DNA of 64,000 bases from DASUXA01 sp036378155 (lineage in GTDB: Bacteria > Actinomycetota > Actinomycetes > Mycobacteriales > Micromonosporaceae): assembly GCA_036378155.1 (NCBI GenBank), contig DASUXA010000040.1, forward strand, positions 28,020 through 92,019. Direction: 5' to 3'. Positions within the stretch are counted from its first letter, which is position 1. Every line of letters starts with the position of its first letter. Below the pieces are notes generated by a model. The model worked only from the letters and a program-made list of their open reading frames with translations, did no database searches and was not told the DNA's origin. Shown one piece after another: positions 24,474 through 32,653 of the stretch. The position numbers and the translations under genes are program-made.

Positions 24474-25495
24474 AGGCTGTCCGGCTGCACGAGTACGAGC
24501 GGCAGCCGTCCGTCGACGAGATCGACGAGCCGCGCGTCGCCGGTCCGCTCGACGTCGTCGTGCGGATCGGCGGCGCCGGGCTGTGCCGTACCGACCTGCA
24601 CATCGTGGAGGGTCAGTGGCGGCGCAAGGTCGACGTGGCGCTGCCGTACGTGCTCGGTCACGAGAACGCCGGCTGGGTACACGATGTCGGGTCGGCTGTC
24701 GAACACGTGGCGGTCGGTGACACGGTGATCGTCCATCCCCTGGTCACGTGCGGGTACTGCCGGGCGTGCCGGGCCGGGGACGACATGCACTGCGTGGACC
24801 AGACGTTCCCGGGCATCGACGCGGACGGCGGGTTCGCCGAGTACCTGAAGACGGGCGCGCGGTCGGTGGTACCCCTCGACCCCGCGGTACACCCGGAGGA
24901 CGTCGCGGCGCTCGCCGACGCCGGACTGACCGCGTACCACGCGGTCAAGAAAGCGGTCGGGCTGCTGTACCCGGGAAGCCACGTCGCGGTGCTGGGCGCG
25001 GGCGGGCTCGGGCACATCGGCATCCAGGTGCTCAAGGCGCTGACCCCGGCAACCGTGACCGTGGTCGACCCGACGCCGGACGCGCTCGACCTGGCTCGCG
25101 GGTACGGCGCGGACCACACCGTGCCGGCGGACGGTCGGCAGCGCGACGCGGTTCTGGACGTCACCGGCGGGCACGGCTGCGAGGTGGTGATCGACTTCGT
25201 CGGCGAGGGCGGGGCGATCGAGGACGGCATCGCGATGCTGCGCCGCGCCGGCAGCTACTTCCTGGTCGGGTACGGCGGGACGGTGTCGGTACCGGCGATC
25301 GACGTCATCTCCAGCGAGATCAACGTGGTCGGCAACCTGGTCGGCACGTACAACGACCTGGTCGAACTGATGACCCTCGCGGCGCAGGGCAAGGTTTCGC
25401 TGCACACCCGGACGTACCCGCTGGCCGCGGTCGCCGACGCGATGGACGACCTGAGCCGTGGGCGGCTGCCCGGTCGCGGCATCCTCGTGCCCTGA
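24470..25495 (+). CDS. Zinc-dependent medium-chain alcohol dehydrogenase
   Basis: A 341-residue MDR dehydrogenase, ATG overlapping the previous stop (ATGA). The catalytic zinc ligands are Cys in GAGLCRTDLHIVEG, His-Glu in VLGHENAGWV, and an acidic/Cys third site. The structural zinc site is CGYCRACRAGDDMHC. The Rossmann motif is VLGAGGLGHIGIQVL. The sequence DADGGFAEYLKT and C-terminal GRGILVP resemble NAD-dependent AdhA/aryl-alcohol type enzymes. The substrate is unknown. It is the third gene of the dodecin operon. Confidence 0.88.
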   Translation: MKAVRLHEYERQPSVDEIDEPRVAGPLDVVVRIGGAGLCRTDLHIVEGQWRRKVDVALPYVLGHENAGWVHDVGSAVEHVAVGDTVIVHPLVTCGYCRACRAGDDMHCVDQTFPGIDADGGFAEYLKTGARSVVPLDPAVHPEDVAALADAGLTAYHAVKKAVGLLYPGSHVAVLGAGGLGHIGIQVLKALTPATVTVVDPTPDALDLARGYGADHTVPADGRQRDAVLDVTGGHGCEVVIDFVGEGGAIEDGIAMLRRAGSYFLVGYGGTVSVPAIDVISSEINVVGNLVGTYNDLVELMTLAAQGKVSLHTRTYPLAAVADAMDDLSRGRLPGRGILVP

Positions 25496-25548
25496 GCTTT
25501 CCGGTCGCCGCGGCGGGTATCGGCGCGGCGGTCGCCGGGGCACGGCGG

Positions 25549-26541
25549 TCAGCGCAGCGGCACCGCCACACTGCCGTCGCCGTTCGCGACCACCGTGGTG
25601 CCCAGGTCGGCGCACGCGTCGGTGAACCGGTGGACGATCCACCGTGCCTCGTCGGCGTCGGCGAGCCGGGTACGGCAGTAGTCCAGCGCCAGCGGTACCG
25701 CCCGCGCCTGGACCGGACCGCGGTCGTCGACGGTGACCAGGAACAGCAGTCCGAGGTCGTTGCGCAGCCCCGGGTCGACGGCGTAGTCGTCGACGAAGTC
25801 GCCCAGGTCGTACAGCACCGGGGCGGCACCGCGCTGCGCGCCACGACCGGCGACGCCGTGGAACACGTGCGCCGAATGCCCGGCGACCAGGGTCGCCCCG
25901 GCGTCGAGGAACGTCTGCGCGGCGCGTCGCACGTACGGGCGGGGCTCGTCGACCATGTTCGGTCCCCAGTGCGGGGTGACCAGCGCCAGGTCGACCTCGC
26001 GCGCCATCGCGGCGATCCGGTCGCACAGCCACTGCGGCACCCCGGCGCTCAGGTCCGCGTACGCGACGCCGGGGCTACCCGGACCGGCGGCGAAGTCCGC
26101 CGGGTGGTCCGTCACGCCGAGCACGCCGAGCCGTATCCCGGCGACGTCGACACCCTGCCAGGCGCGCGCCTCGGCGACGTGCGCCCCGGCACCCACCGCG
26201 GCCACCCCGGCGTCGGCGAGGTGGCGGCGGGTGTCCAGCAGCGCGACCGCGCCGTAGTCGAGGGCATGGTTGTTGGCGAGGGTGACGCAGTCGGTACCGA
26301 GCCACGCCAGCAGCCGCGCGGCGCGGGGCGGGGCGCGGAAGAAGAACGGCTTTCCGGGCGCCGGCCACCGGCTGCCCCGGTCGGACACGCAGCACTCGAG
26401 GTTGACCACGAATGCGTCCGCCGCGCTGGTCAGGTCGCGTACCTGCGGTGCCACCACGGACTCGAACGGCTCGCCGGCGACCCGCTCGGCGACCATCCGG
26501 CCCAGCATGGTGTCCCCGGCGAGGGCGAGCGTGACCGCCAC
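25549..26541 (-). CDS. capA: CapA family metallophosphatase-like protein
   Basis: A 330-residue protein with the PGA_cap/CapA layout: LALAGDTMLGRMVAE, FVVNLECCVSD, TDCVTLANNHALDYG, LALVTPHWGPN, LVAGHSAHVFHGV and VLYDLGDFVDDY, which carry the metal ligands of a calcineurin-like phosphoesterase. No signal peptide or anchor is seen, unlike CapA of poly-gamma-glutamate capsules, so it is probably a cytoplasmic phosphoesterase. It starts (GTG) 9 bases after the HPF gene and is last in a leftward five-gene group. Confidence 0.87.
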   Translation of the reverse strand: MAVTLALAGDTMLGRMVAERVAGEPFESVVAPQVRDLTSAADAFVVNLECCVSDRGSRWPAPGKPFFFRAPPRAARLLAWLGTDCVTLANNHALDYGAVALLDTRRHLADAGVAAVGAGAHVAEARAWQGVDVAGIRLGVLGVTDHPADFAAGPGSPGVAYADLSAGVPQWLCDRIAAMAREVDLALVTPHWGPNMVDEPRPYVRRAAQTFLDAGATLVAGHSAHVFHGVAGRGAQRGAAPVLYDLGDFVDDYAVDPGLRNDLGLLFLVTVDDRGPVQARAVPLALDYCRTRLADADEARWIVHRFTDACADLGTTVVANGDGSVAVPLR

Positions 26542-26550
26542 GGTGTGCCC

Positions 26551-27348
26551 CTACCCCACCGGCGTGATCAGCCCGTAGTGCCCGTCGTACCGGTGGTACA
26601 GCACGCGACCGCGACCGCTGTCGCGATCAGCGAAGAACACGAACGGCCACCCGGTGATCTCCAGTCGGGCGACCGCCTGCGGCACGGTCGCCGTCGGCGC
26701 CGCCTGCCCGCTGACGGTCATCGGTACCTCGTCCGTGGTCGGCGCGGTCGGTACCGGGGTGAGTCTCGCCAGCCGGTACCCGGTGCCGCCGTCCCGGTAG
26801 AGCACGCTGTCCTGCCCCGTGTCCACCTCGGTGAACAGGTAGAAGTCGTAGTCCATCGCGTCCATCTCCCACGCCGCGTCGGCTGCGGTGAGCCGGCTCG
26901 GCGCCAACGACTTGTGCGCGACGATCTCGCGTTCCTCCTCGGGGCGCGGATAGTACGGCGGGCGCTGGGTGCGAGGCGCGCCGTGCCGCCAGGTGGGCGA
27001 CCCCGCTTCCGGCCACCGGCCCCGCCGGGCCTGCCAGTGCTGGGCGAACCGGGCGAGGCGCTGGCGCACGGTCTCCTGCAGCAGGTCGACCGCGGCGTAC
27101 CCGGTGGCCGCCGCTACCTGCGCGCGCAGCAGCCTGCCGTTGACATCCAGGTTGACCTGGGCGCGTACCGGGAGGGCCACTGCCGGGTCGGGCTGCTGGG
27201 TGAGCCTGACCCGGGCGTACAGGATCGGCTGGTCGGTCCAATCGGCGACGGCGGCGATCTTTCTGCGCGCGTACCCGACGATGCCGTTCGGCAGATCGCC
27301 ACGCACGCTCACCGCCACGTCGAGAACGGCGGCGGACACCTCGCTCAT
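26551..27348 (-). CDS. hpf: Long-type ribosome hibernation factor with two C-terminal domains
   Basis: A 265-residue protein, ATG behind AGGAGACGCGGG. Residues ~1-110 fit the RaiA/HPF N-domain in divergent form (VSVRGDLPNGIVGYARRKIA, VRLTQQPDPAVALPVRAQVN). Residues ~145-205 are the S30EA/HPF C-domain (EREIVAHKSLAPSRLTAADA, YDFYLFTEVDTGQDSVLYR). Residues ~225-265 repeat the same dimerisation fold (WPFVFFADRDSGRGRVLYHR). A usual long HPF has one such domain. Long HPFs bind 30S subunits and dimerise ribosomes into inactive 100S particles in dormancy. The tandem C-domain could mediate intramolecular pairing and so change hibernation behaviour. Confidence 0.85.
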   Translation of the reverse strand: MSEVSAAVLDVAVSVRGDLPNGIVGYARRKIAAVADWTDQPILYARVRLTQQPDPAVALPVRAQVNLDVNGRLLRAQVAAATGYAAVDLLQETVRQRLARFAQHWQARRGRWPEAGSPTWRHGAPRTQRPPYYPRPEEEREIVAHKSLAPSRLTAADAAWEMDAMDYDFYLFTEVDTGQDSVLYRDGGTGYRLARLTPVPTAPTTDEVPMTVSGQAAPTATVPQAVARLEITGWPFVFFADRDSGRGRVLYHRYDGHYGLITPVG

Positions 27349-27359
27349 CCCGCGTCTCC

Positions 27360-27941
27360 TCACTGTGCGATCCGAGCCTCGGCGACGCCCGGCACGCTGC
27401 GGGCGAGGATGACGACGACATGCCGTTCCGCCTCGTCGTCGAACCGCCCCCCGATCGTCACCACCGCCTGGTCGACCGTCGCCGTCCACCGCCGCCGACC
27501 CCCGGCGTACTCGTCGAGCCGGTGCTGCACCTCCTGGGCGAGCACGTCGTCGTCGCGGACCACGCTGTGCACGATGTCGCGTCGGCTGACGATGCCGACC
27601 AGTTCGTCGTCGTCGACGATCGGCACGCTGTGCACGTCCAGGTCCAGCAGCGTCTCGGCGACGTCGCCGATGTCGGCGTCCGACGGCAGGGTCACCACGT
27701 CCTTGGTCATCACGTCGCGGACCGCTCGGGCGGTGGTGCGGACCGGACCCGCCGGGCTGACGGTCGTCGAGCGCTGCCACAGCACGTCCGCCTCGCTGAC
27801 GATGCCGACCAGATCGCCCCGGTCGTCGACCACCGGCGCCGCGGTGATACCCCGCTCGACCAGCACCGCCGCCGCCCGCTCCACGGGATCGTCGGCACGC
27901 ACCGTGTACACCGGTCTGGTCATGATGTCCCGAGCCCGCAT
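27360..27941 (-). CDS. CBS-pair protein with C-terminal BON domain
   Basis: A 193-residue protein with ATG behind GGGAGG. Two CBS motifs: MRARDIMTRPVYTVRADDPV to GDLVGIVSEADVL, and RDVMTKDVVTLPSDADIGDV to DELVGIVSRRDIVHSVV. The C-terminal ~60 residues are a BON domain (VQHRLDEYAGGRRRWTATVD, VVTIGGRFDDEAERHVVVI). CBS pairs sense adenosine nucleotides; BON domains bind lipids or small ligands. Actinobacterial relatives belong to hypoxia and dormancy regulons. It is 11 bases upstream of hpf, and a DosR-like box lies about 60 bases upstream of its start. Confidence 0.9.
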   Translation of the reverse strand: MRARDIMTRPVYTVRADDPVERAAAVLVERGITAAPVVDDRGDLVGIVSEADVLWQRSTTVSPAGPVRTTARAVRDVMTKDVVTLPSDADIGDVAETLLDLDVHSVPIVDDDELVGIVSRRDIVHSVVRDDDVLAQEVQHRLDEYAGGRRRWTATVDQAVVTIGGRFDDEAERHVVVILARSVPGVAEARIAQ

Positions 27942-28001
27942 CGCGACCTCCCGAAGACGCTGTCCACCCCCGATCCTTTCCGGCGCCCGGAAGGTCACGT
28001 A

Positions 28002-28015
28002 GGGCCGAACGTCCC
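28002..28015 (-). promoter_or_regulatory. DosR/DevR-like box upstream of the CBS gene
   Basis: Read on the minus strand the site is GGGACGTTCGGCCC, which agrees with the GGGACnnnnGnCCC core of mycobacterial DosR boxes. It lies about 60 bases before the CBS-BON start and therefore could drive CBS, hpf and capA. The match is short, so this is a prediction. Confidence 0.45.
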
Positions 28016-28042
28016 GCCGGAGGTGCCTAACCCGCACGCGGG

Positions 28043-28525
28043 TCAGCCGCCGAGCGCGGTGAAACCGCCGACCAGCGTGCCGTAGGCGACGTGCGCGGCG
28101 ATGCTCACCAGCGGGGTACCCGACCCGTAGTTGAGCATCATGAAACCGGGCGGTTCGAGCAGCGCCGCCGAGACCGCCGCGGTGTCGGTACCGCCCATCC
28201 TCGGATGCACCACGGGCAGCAGCACACTGACCAGGGCCGTACCGGCGAACACGGCGTGCACCAGCCCGAACACCGCGCCCAGCGCCCAGCCGTCGCGCCC
28301 GATCGCCACGAACACCGCGTAGTACACCAGGGCGAACAGCAGCCCGAACGCGAAGTGCAGGGCGTAGCCGACCGCTTTCGCCCGAGCCCGGTCGGCGGTG
28401 ACCGCGGTACCGAGCAGGAACGGCAGGTCCATCCGGGTCAGCCGCAGCTCGCTGCCGGCGCGCAGGGTGGTGGTCAGCACGACGGTACCGACGAAGCCGC
28501 CGGCCAGGGCGCCCGCCACGCTCAT
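28043..28525 (-). CDS. Small multi-pass membrane protein of unknown function
   Basis: A 160-residue hydrophobic protein starting inside the stop of the GH15 gene (ATGA overlap). About four to five membrane segments: AGALAGGFVGTVVLTTTLRA, the region AVGYALHFAFGLLFALVYYA, WALGAVFGLVHAVFAGTALV and the C-terminal SIAAHVAYGTLVGGFTALGG. A conserved-looking HPRMGG and PPGFMMLNYG lie between helices. I do not recognise the family. Coupling to the glucoamylase-like gene and placement before CBS and hpf suggest a stress-related membrane role. Confidence 0.75.
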   Translation of the reverse strand: MSVAGALAGGFVGTVVLTTTLRAGSELRLTRMDLPFLLGTAVTADRARAKAVGYALHFAFGLLFALVYYAVFVAIGRDGWALGAVFGLVHAVFAGTALVSVLLPVVHPRMGGTDTAAVSAALLEPPGFMMLNYGSGTPLVSIAAHVAYGTLVGGFTALGG

Positions 28526-30363
28526 CGCGACCGCCCCGGCGCGGCACGTCCCACCGTGGGGCTGACGACCGGCTCCGGGTGGGCGTCGATCGTGGTCGCC
28601 GCGCTGATCAGCGCGAGATGGCTGAGCGCCTGGGGCAGGTTGCCCAGCTGCTCGCCGGTGCCCGGGTCGACCTCCTCGGCGTACAGCCCGACGTCGTTGC
28701 CCAGCGCGAGCGCCTGGTCGAACAGGCGCGCCGCCTCGGACCGCCGACCGGTCAACGCGAGCGCCTCGACCAGCCAGAACGTACAGGCGACGAACGCTCC
28801 CTCGGTGCCTTCGAGCCCGTCGTCCCCGCTGTACCGCCGCACGTACGCGGCGGAGGCGAGGTCGGCGCGGATCGCGTCGACGGTGCCCGCCCAGCGGGGC
28901 GAGCGCGCGTCGCCGTACCCGTGCAGCAGCGCCAGCAGCACCGCGGCGTCCAGGTCGGTCGAGCCGGCGCTGCGCAGGTACGTGCCGCGTCGCGGGTCGA
29001 AGCAGCGGGTCTCCACGAACTCCCGCACCGCGTCCGCCTCGTCGCGCCACCAGCGCATGCGGCGGTCCGGGATCACCCCGCGACCCGCCAGCGCGACGGC
29101 GAGATCCAAAGTGATCGCGCACATCATCTTCGACTGGGTGAAGTGCCGGCGCTCGCCCCGTACCTCCCAGATGCCGTGGTCGGGCTGGTGCCACAGTTCG
29201 CAGACCAGGTCGGCGATCCCCGCCAGCCGGCGACCGACGTCGACGTCGATGTGCCCGCAGCCGTTGGCGTACAGCCACGCGGTGCGCATCAGTTCGCCGT
29301 AGGTGTCCAGTTGGGTCTGTCCCGCCGCGTCGTTGCCCGCCCGGACGGGGCGGGAGTCCCGGTACCCGGACAGCGGCAGGGTCCGTTCGACCGCGCGCGC
29401 CCCGCCGTCCAGCCGGTACAGCACGCGCAGCTTCGGATGGGTGAGCTGGGACGCCTGCATCAGCCACCAGAAGTACGCCCGCGCCTCGGGCGCGCAGCCC
29501 AGCCGCAGGAACGCGGACAGCGCCAGCGCCGAGTCGCGGATCCACGAGTACCGGTAGTCCCAGTTGCGCTCGCCGCCGATCTGCTCCGGCAGCGACGTGG
29601 TACCGGCGGCGGCGAGCGCCCCGCTCGGCGCGTACACCAGCAGCCGCAGCGCCAGGGCGCTGCGGGTCACGGTGTCGGTGTACCGCCCGCGGTAGGTCAG
29701 CCGCGCCGCCCAGTCCCGCCACAGGTCGGCGGTGGCGGACAGCCGCGCCTCGACTTCGGCGCGCGCCGGCAGCACGAGCGGCTCGCCGTCGGCGGCGCTG
29801 AGCACGACCAGCCCCGCCGAGCCGGGTCGGGCGACCAGGTCGCCGGTGATCTCCCCGGCGCCGATCTCGGGTTGTCCCGCGTCGAAGCTGAGGACCGCGA
29901 GCGCGTCGCTGCCGGCGGTCGCGACCGGCACGCCGAGCCGGCGGGCGATCCGGGTACCGGCGAGTCCGTACCCGAACCTGGGACGTACCCGCCAGCGCAT
30001 CGGCACCTCGCCGTCGACGCCCTCGATCCGGCGGACCAGTTCGCGGGCGGGCGCGAGCCCGGACCCCGGTACGGTCAGCGCGTCCACCACGCGAGCGGTA
30101 CCGGACGCCGTGGCGAACGTGGTCTCCAGCAGGTTCGTGCCGGGCAGGTACCGCCGGGTGGCGGTGTGCGCGGCGACGGGCGCGAGGCTGAACTGCCCGG
30201 CGTCGGGGTCGAGCAGCGCGCCGAACACGCTGGGCGAATCGAGGTCGGGCAGCGCCAGCCAGTCGATCGACCCGTCCTCGGCGACCAGGGCGAGGGTGCG
30301 ACCGTCGCCGATCGCCGCGTAGCTGGCCAGCGGCGCGTACCCCGCGGTGCGTGGACCGGTCAC
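28522..30363 (-). CDS. Glycoside hydrolase family 15 protein (glucoamylase/trehalase-like)
   Basis: About 613 residues from GTG 30363, which has an excellent AAGGGGGAG site 5 bases upstream (an ATG at 30387 would be the alternative). The N-terminal domain begins YAPLASYAAIGDGRTLALVA and EDGSIDWLALPDLDSPSVFG, the hallmark of the bacterial GH15 group that includes trehalases. The catalytic (alpha/alpha)6 barrel carries YRYSWIRDSALALSAFLRLG and TQLDTYGELMRTAW; the C-terminal part ends with EEVDPGTGEQLGNLPQALSH, which holds the second acidic residue. No signal peptide, so a cytoplasmic enzyme acting on trehalose, maltose or glycogen fragments is likely. Confidence 0.9.
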   Translation of the reverse strand: MTGPRTAGYAPLASYAAIGDGRTLALVAEDGSIDWLALPDLDSPSVFGALLDPDAGQFSLAPVAAHTATRRYLPGTNLLETTFATASGTARVVDALTVPGSGLAPARELVRRIEGVDGEVPMRWRVRPRFGYGLAGTRIARRLGVPVATAGSDALAVLSFDAGQPEIGAGEITGDLVARPGSAGLVVLSAADGEPLVLPARAEVEARLSATADLWRDWAARLTYRGRYTDTVTRSALALRLLVYAPSGALAAAGTTSLPEQIGGERNWDYRYSWIRDSALALSAFLRLGCAPEARAYFWWLMQASQLTHPKLRVLYRLDGGARAVERTLPLSGYRDSRPVRAGNDAAGQTQLDTYGELMRTAWLYANGCGHIDVDVGRRLAGIADLVCELWHQPDHGIWEVRGERRHFTQSKMMCAITLDLAVALAGRGVIPDRRMRWWRDEADAVREFVETRCFDPRRGTYLRSAGSTDLDAAVLLALLHGYGDARSPRWAGTVDAIRADLASAAYVRRYSGDDGLEGTEGAFVACTFWLVEALALTGRRSEAARLFDQALALGNDVGLYAEEVDPGTGEQLGNLPQALSHLALISAATTIDAHPEPVVSPTVGRAAPGRSR

Positions 30364-30394
30364 GGCTCCCCCTTTCCGGCTGTCCATCCCCCAC

Positions 30395-30437
30395 GATGTG
30401 CCGGTGCGGGTCGCGATGCGGCCCACACCGGCACATC
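30395..30437. terminator. Inverted repeat between DoxX gene and GH15 gene
   Basis: GATGTGCCGGTG at 30395-30406 pairs perfectly with 30426-30437 across a 19-base spacer. It lies just after the stop of the DoxX gene and before the GH15 start. It could end the DoxX transcript or be a regulator site; the long spacer is unusual for a terminator. Confidence 0.5.
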
Positions 30438-30441
30438 CGCG

Positions 30442-30903
30442 TCAGTCGTGGTCCGTCCGGCGCTGCCAGGCGGGGTCGTACAGGGTGGCGAGCCGGGCCA
30501 GGGTGAGCGCGGCGAGCATCAGCCCGAAGTCGCGCAGCGCGATGTCGTAGAAGCCCGGGTAGCTGACCAGGTTGACGACGATGCCGGCGAGCCACGCGGC
30601 GACCAGCAGCGCGCCGTAGCGCGGCTTGACCGCCACGGCGATGCCGGCGACGACTTCGATGACGCCGACGACCAGCATCGTCTGGTGGGTGGACAGCGGC
30701 GACAGCCGGGCGATCCACGGCGCCAGGTAGGCGTCCCAATGGACCAGCAGATCGGTGAACTTGTCCAGCCCGAACACGATGGGCAGCACGGTGAAACCGA
30801 CCCGGAGCAGGGTGAATGCCCCGTACGCGGGTTCGGTGCGGACACGGTGCACGGCGCCGGTGCCGGCGTGTGCGGCCGGGACGGGCGGGTTGACGGTGGC
30901 CAC
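30442..30903 (-). CDS. DoxX-like membrane protein
   Basis: A 153-residue protein, GTG behind GGAGG. After a ~30-residue leader come four membrane helices: LLRVGFTVLPIVFGLDKFTD, HQTMLVVGVIEVVAGIAVAV, GALLVAAWLAGIVVNLVSY and DIALRDFGLMLAALTLARLA. FGLDKFTDLL and the placement of helices match DoxX/DoxD-type proteins, which in mycobacteria take part in membrane-linked thiol and oxidative stress defence. It is divergent from an HTH regulator with conserved cysteines, and a palindromic site lies between them, so it is the probable target. Confidence 0.78.
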   Translation of the reverse strand: MATVNPPVPAAHAGTGAVHRVRTEPAYGAFTLLRVGFTVLPIVFGLDKFTDLLVHWDAYLAPWIARLSPLSTHQTMLVVGVIEVVAGIAVAVKPRYGALLVAAWLAGIVVNLVSYPGFYDIALRDFGLMLAALTLARLATLYDPAWQRRTDHD

Positions 30904-30916
30904 GGGTACCTCCGAT

Positions 30917-30946
30917 GTCTAAAAGACGTCCTCGTTGTTTTTAGAC
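30917..30946. promoter_or_regulatory. Palindromic operator between DoxX and HTH regulator genes
   Basis: GTCTAAAA at 30917-30924 and its exact complement TTTTAGAC at 30939-30946 are separated by 14 bases, so half-sites repeat every 22 bases, about two helical turns. The site is AT-rich in a GC-rich region and sits 13 bases upstream of the DoxX start. It is the likely binding site of the divergent HTH regulator. Confidence 0.6.
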
Positions 30947-30997
30947 TCGACCCGCCGACCCGATTTTGTCAATGCTCGTTGGTGATAGATTTCAGCG

Positions 30998-31789
30998 ATG
31001 ACCGACGCCGCAACACCGGGCCTCGACCCGCCCGCCGGACCCGAACCCGAAGCCGGACCCGACCGGCTCGCGGAACCGTCCGGGCTCGACCGGCTCGCGA
31101 AACTGCCCGGGCTCGACAGGCTCGCGGATCTCGCCAGCCTCGACGACCCGGTCCGGCGCCGCCTGTACGAGTACGTCTGCGCCCACGACGACCCGGTGAC
31201 CAGGGACGCCGCCGCCCGCGCGACGGGGGTGAGCCGGTCGCTCGCCGCGTACCACCTGGATCGGCTCGCCGACAGCGGCCTGCTGGCGACCACGTACGCG
31301 CGACCGCCTGGTCGCTCCGGTCCCGGCGCGGGTCGCCCCGCCAAGCGGTACCGGCGCGCCGACACCGAACTGCGAGTCAGCCTGCCGCCCCGGGACTACC
31401 GGCTGCTGGCCCGGGTCCTCGCCGACTCGGTCGCGCGGGACGCGACCGGTACGGTGCGCACCGCGTTGCACGACACCGCACGCGAGGTGGGCCGGCAGAT
31501 CGCGAGCGGGGCGGACGACGGCACCGCAGACGAGGTCGCCCGCCCGGCACGCGAGCGGCTCATGGCGGCGCTGCGCGACCGGGGGTACCAGCCGGCGATC
31601 GCCGACGACGGGGCGATCGTGCTGCGCAACTGCCCGTTCCACGCGCTCGCCCGGGAGTACACCGATCTGGTCTGCGGGATGAACGTGTCGCTGCTGGACG
31701 GGCTGCTGTCGGCGGTACCGGACGCGCACGCGCGCGCCGTGCTCGACCCGCGCCCCGGGCACTGCTGCGTGACGATCCGACCGGACTGA
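30998..31789 (+). CDS. ArsR/SufR-like winged-helix regulator with C-terminal cysteines
   Basis: A 263-residue protein. The first ~45 residues contain three near-copies of GLDRLA. A winged helix follows (DDPVRRRLYEYVCAHDDPVT, TGVSRSLAAYHLDRLADSGL, residues ~48-95). The C-terminal domain ends with CPFHALAREYTDLVC, GMNVSLLDGLL and GHCCVTIRPD. The Cys pattern resembles the Fe-S ligands of SufR-type repressors, though the first spacing is one residue longer than I remember for them. It may sense redox state or iron and repress the divergent DoxX gene through the palindrome between them. The start ATG has no clear ribosome site. Confidence 0.83.
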   Translation: MTDAATPGLDPPAGPEPEAGPDRLAEPSGLDRLAKLPGLDRLADLASLDDPVRRRLYEYVCAHDDPVTRDAAARATGVSRSLAAYHLDRLADSGLLATTYARPPGRSGPGAGRPAKRYRRADTELRVSLPPRDYRLLARVLADSVARDATGTVRTALHDTAREVGRQIASGADDGTADEVARPARERLMAALRDRGYQPAIADDGAIVLRNCPFHALAREYTDLVCGMNVSLLDGLLSAVPDAHARAVLDPRPGHCCVTIRPD

Positions 31790-31816
31790 CGCAGCACGGA
31801 CGCGGACGTGCCCGGC

Positions 31817-32590
31817 TCAGCCGCCGCTTGATCGGTCGCCGTCCGGTCGGTCGGTGTCGTCCGGTACGCCGGTCAACTGGCGGGCGAAGTTCGCCAGTTC
31901 GATCTCGAACAGCGCTTCGGCGTCGGTGAGCGCCCACCTCAGGTGCCCGAACACCTCCATCGCGACCAGCCCGTACAGCCTGATCCACGCGGTCAGGAAG
32001 ACGACGACCACGCCCAGGGGAAGGTCGTCGCCGCGCCGCGCCACGTACGGGCCGAGCTGCGGTCGCAGTCGCTGCTCGAGCAGGTCCGGCGACGGCACGG
32101 CGACCGGGTGCCGACGCCACAGTTCGGCGAACTCGTCGAGGAACGCCGACCCGAACCGGAACGTCGACTCGTGCGGCTGCTCGCGGTCCGCCCACATCCG
32201 GGTGACACCGGGCAGCCGGGGACCGAGCATCAGCCCGAATTCGGCGGGGTGGTCCAGCGCCCATCGGCGGAACGCCCGCGCCATCCGGGCGACGCGCGAC
32301 GTCGGCTCGTCGGCGGTCGGCTCGTCGCCGCTCACCTCGTCGCGGGCGGCGTGCAGGGCGGCGGTCAACTCCTCGAACAGGTCGCCGCACAGCGCGTCGA
32401 CCAGCCCGTCGAGGCTCGGGTAGTACCGGTACAGCGCACCGGCGGTCATGCCCATCTCCCGCGCGATGGCGCGCAGCGATATCGCGCCCGGTCCGCCAGC
32501 CACGAGTAGCCGTCGGGCGACCTGCTTGATCTCGGCAATCGTCGCGGTACGCAGCCGCTCGCGCCGTCCGGGAGTATCTGGGCCCGCCAA
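31817..32590 (-). CDS. TetR family regulator with WHG-type C-terminal domain
   Basis: About 257 residues if translation starts at TTG 32590, which has GAGGAGG seven bases upstream; no ATG or GTG is better placed. HTH: ATIAEIKQVARRLLVAGG then ISLRAIAREMGMTAGALYRY with YPSLDGLVDAL (residues ~15-65). The C-terminal domain (ARMARAFRRWALDHPAEFGL, the WHG-like signature) is of the TetR_C_13 kind. An imperfect palindrome at 32632-32646 just upstream is the likely operator, shared with the divergent membrane-protein gene. Confidence 0.88.
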   Translation of the reverse strand: MAGPDTPGRRERLRTATIAEIKQVARRLLVAGGPGAISLRAIAREMGMTAGALYRYYPSLDGLVDALCGDLFEELTAALHAARDEVSGDEPTADEPTSRVARMARAFRRWALDHPAEFGLMLGPRLPGVTRMWADREQPHESTFRFGSAFLDEFAELWRRHPVAVPSPDLLEQRLRPQLGPYVARRGDDLPLGVVVVFLTAWIRLYGLVAMEVFGHLRWALTDAEALFEIELANFARQLTGVPDDTDRPDGDRSSGG

Positions 32591-32623
32591 CTGATCGACC
32601 TCCTCGCCATGAGTGCACGCCCG

Positions 32624-32653
32624 TTGACAAAGTGAACGGTGTTTACTCAATAT
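32624..32653 (+). promoter_or_regulatory. Promoter with embedded TetR-type operator
   Basis: TTGACA at 32624-32629 is a consensus -35; CAATAT at 32648-32653 is a plausible -10 at 18-base spacing. Between them GTGAACGGTGTTTAC (32632-32646) is a 15-bp palindrome with one mismatch, typical of TetR operators. Binding there would block RNA polymerase for the rightward gene at 32781 and probably the leftward TetR gene too. Confidence 0.6.
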
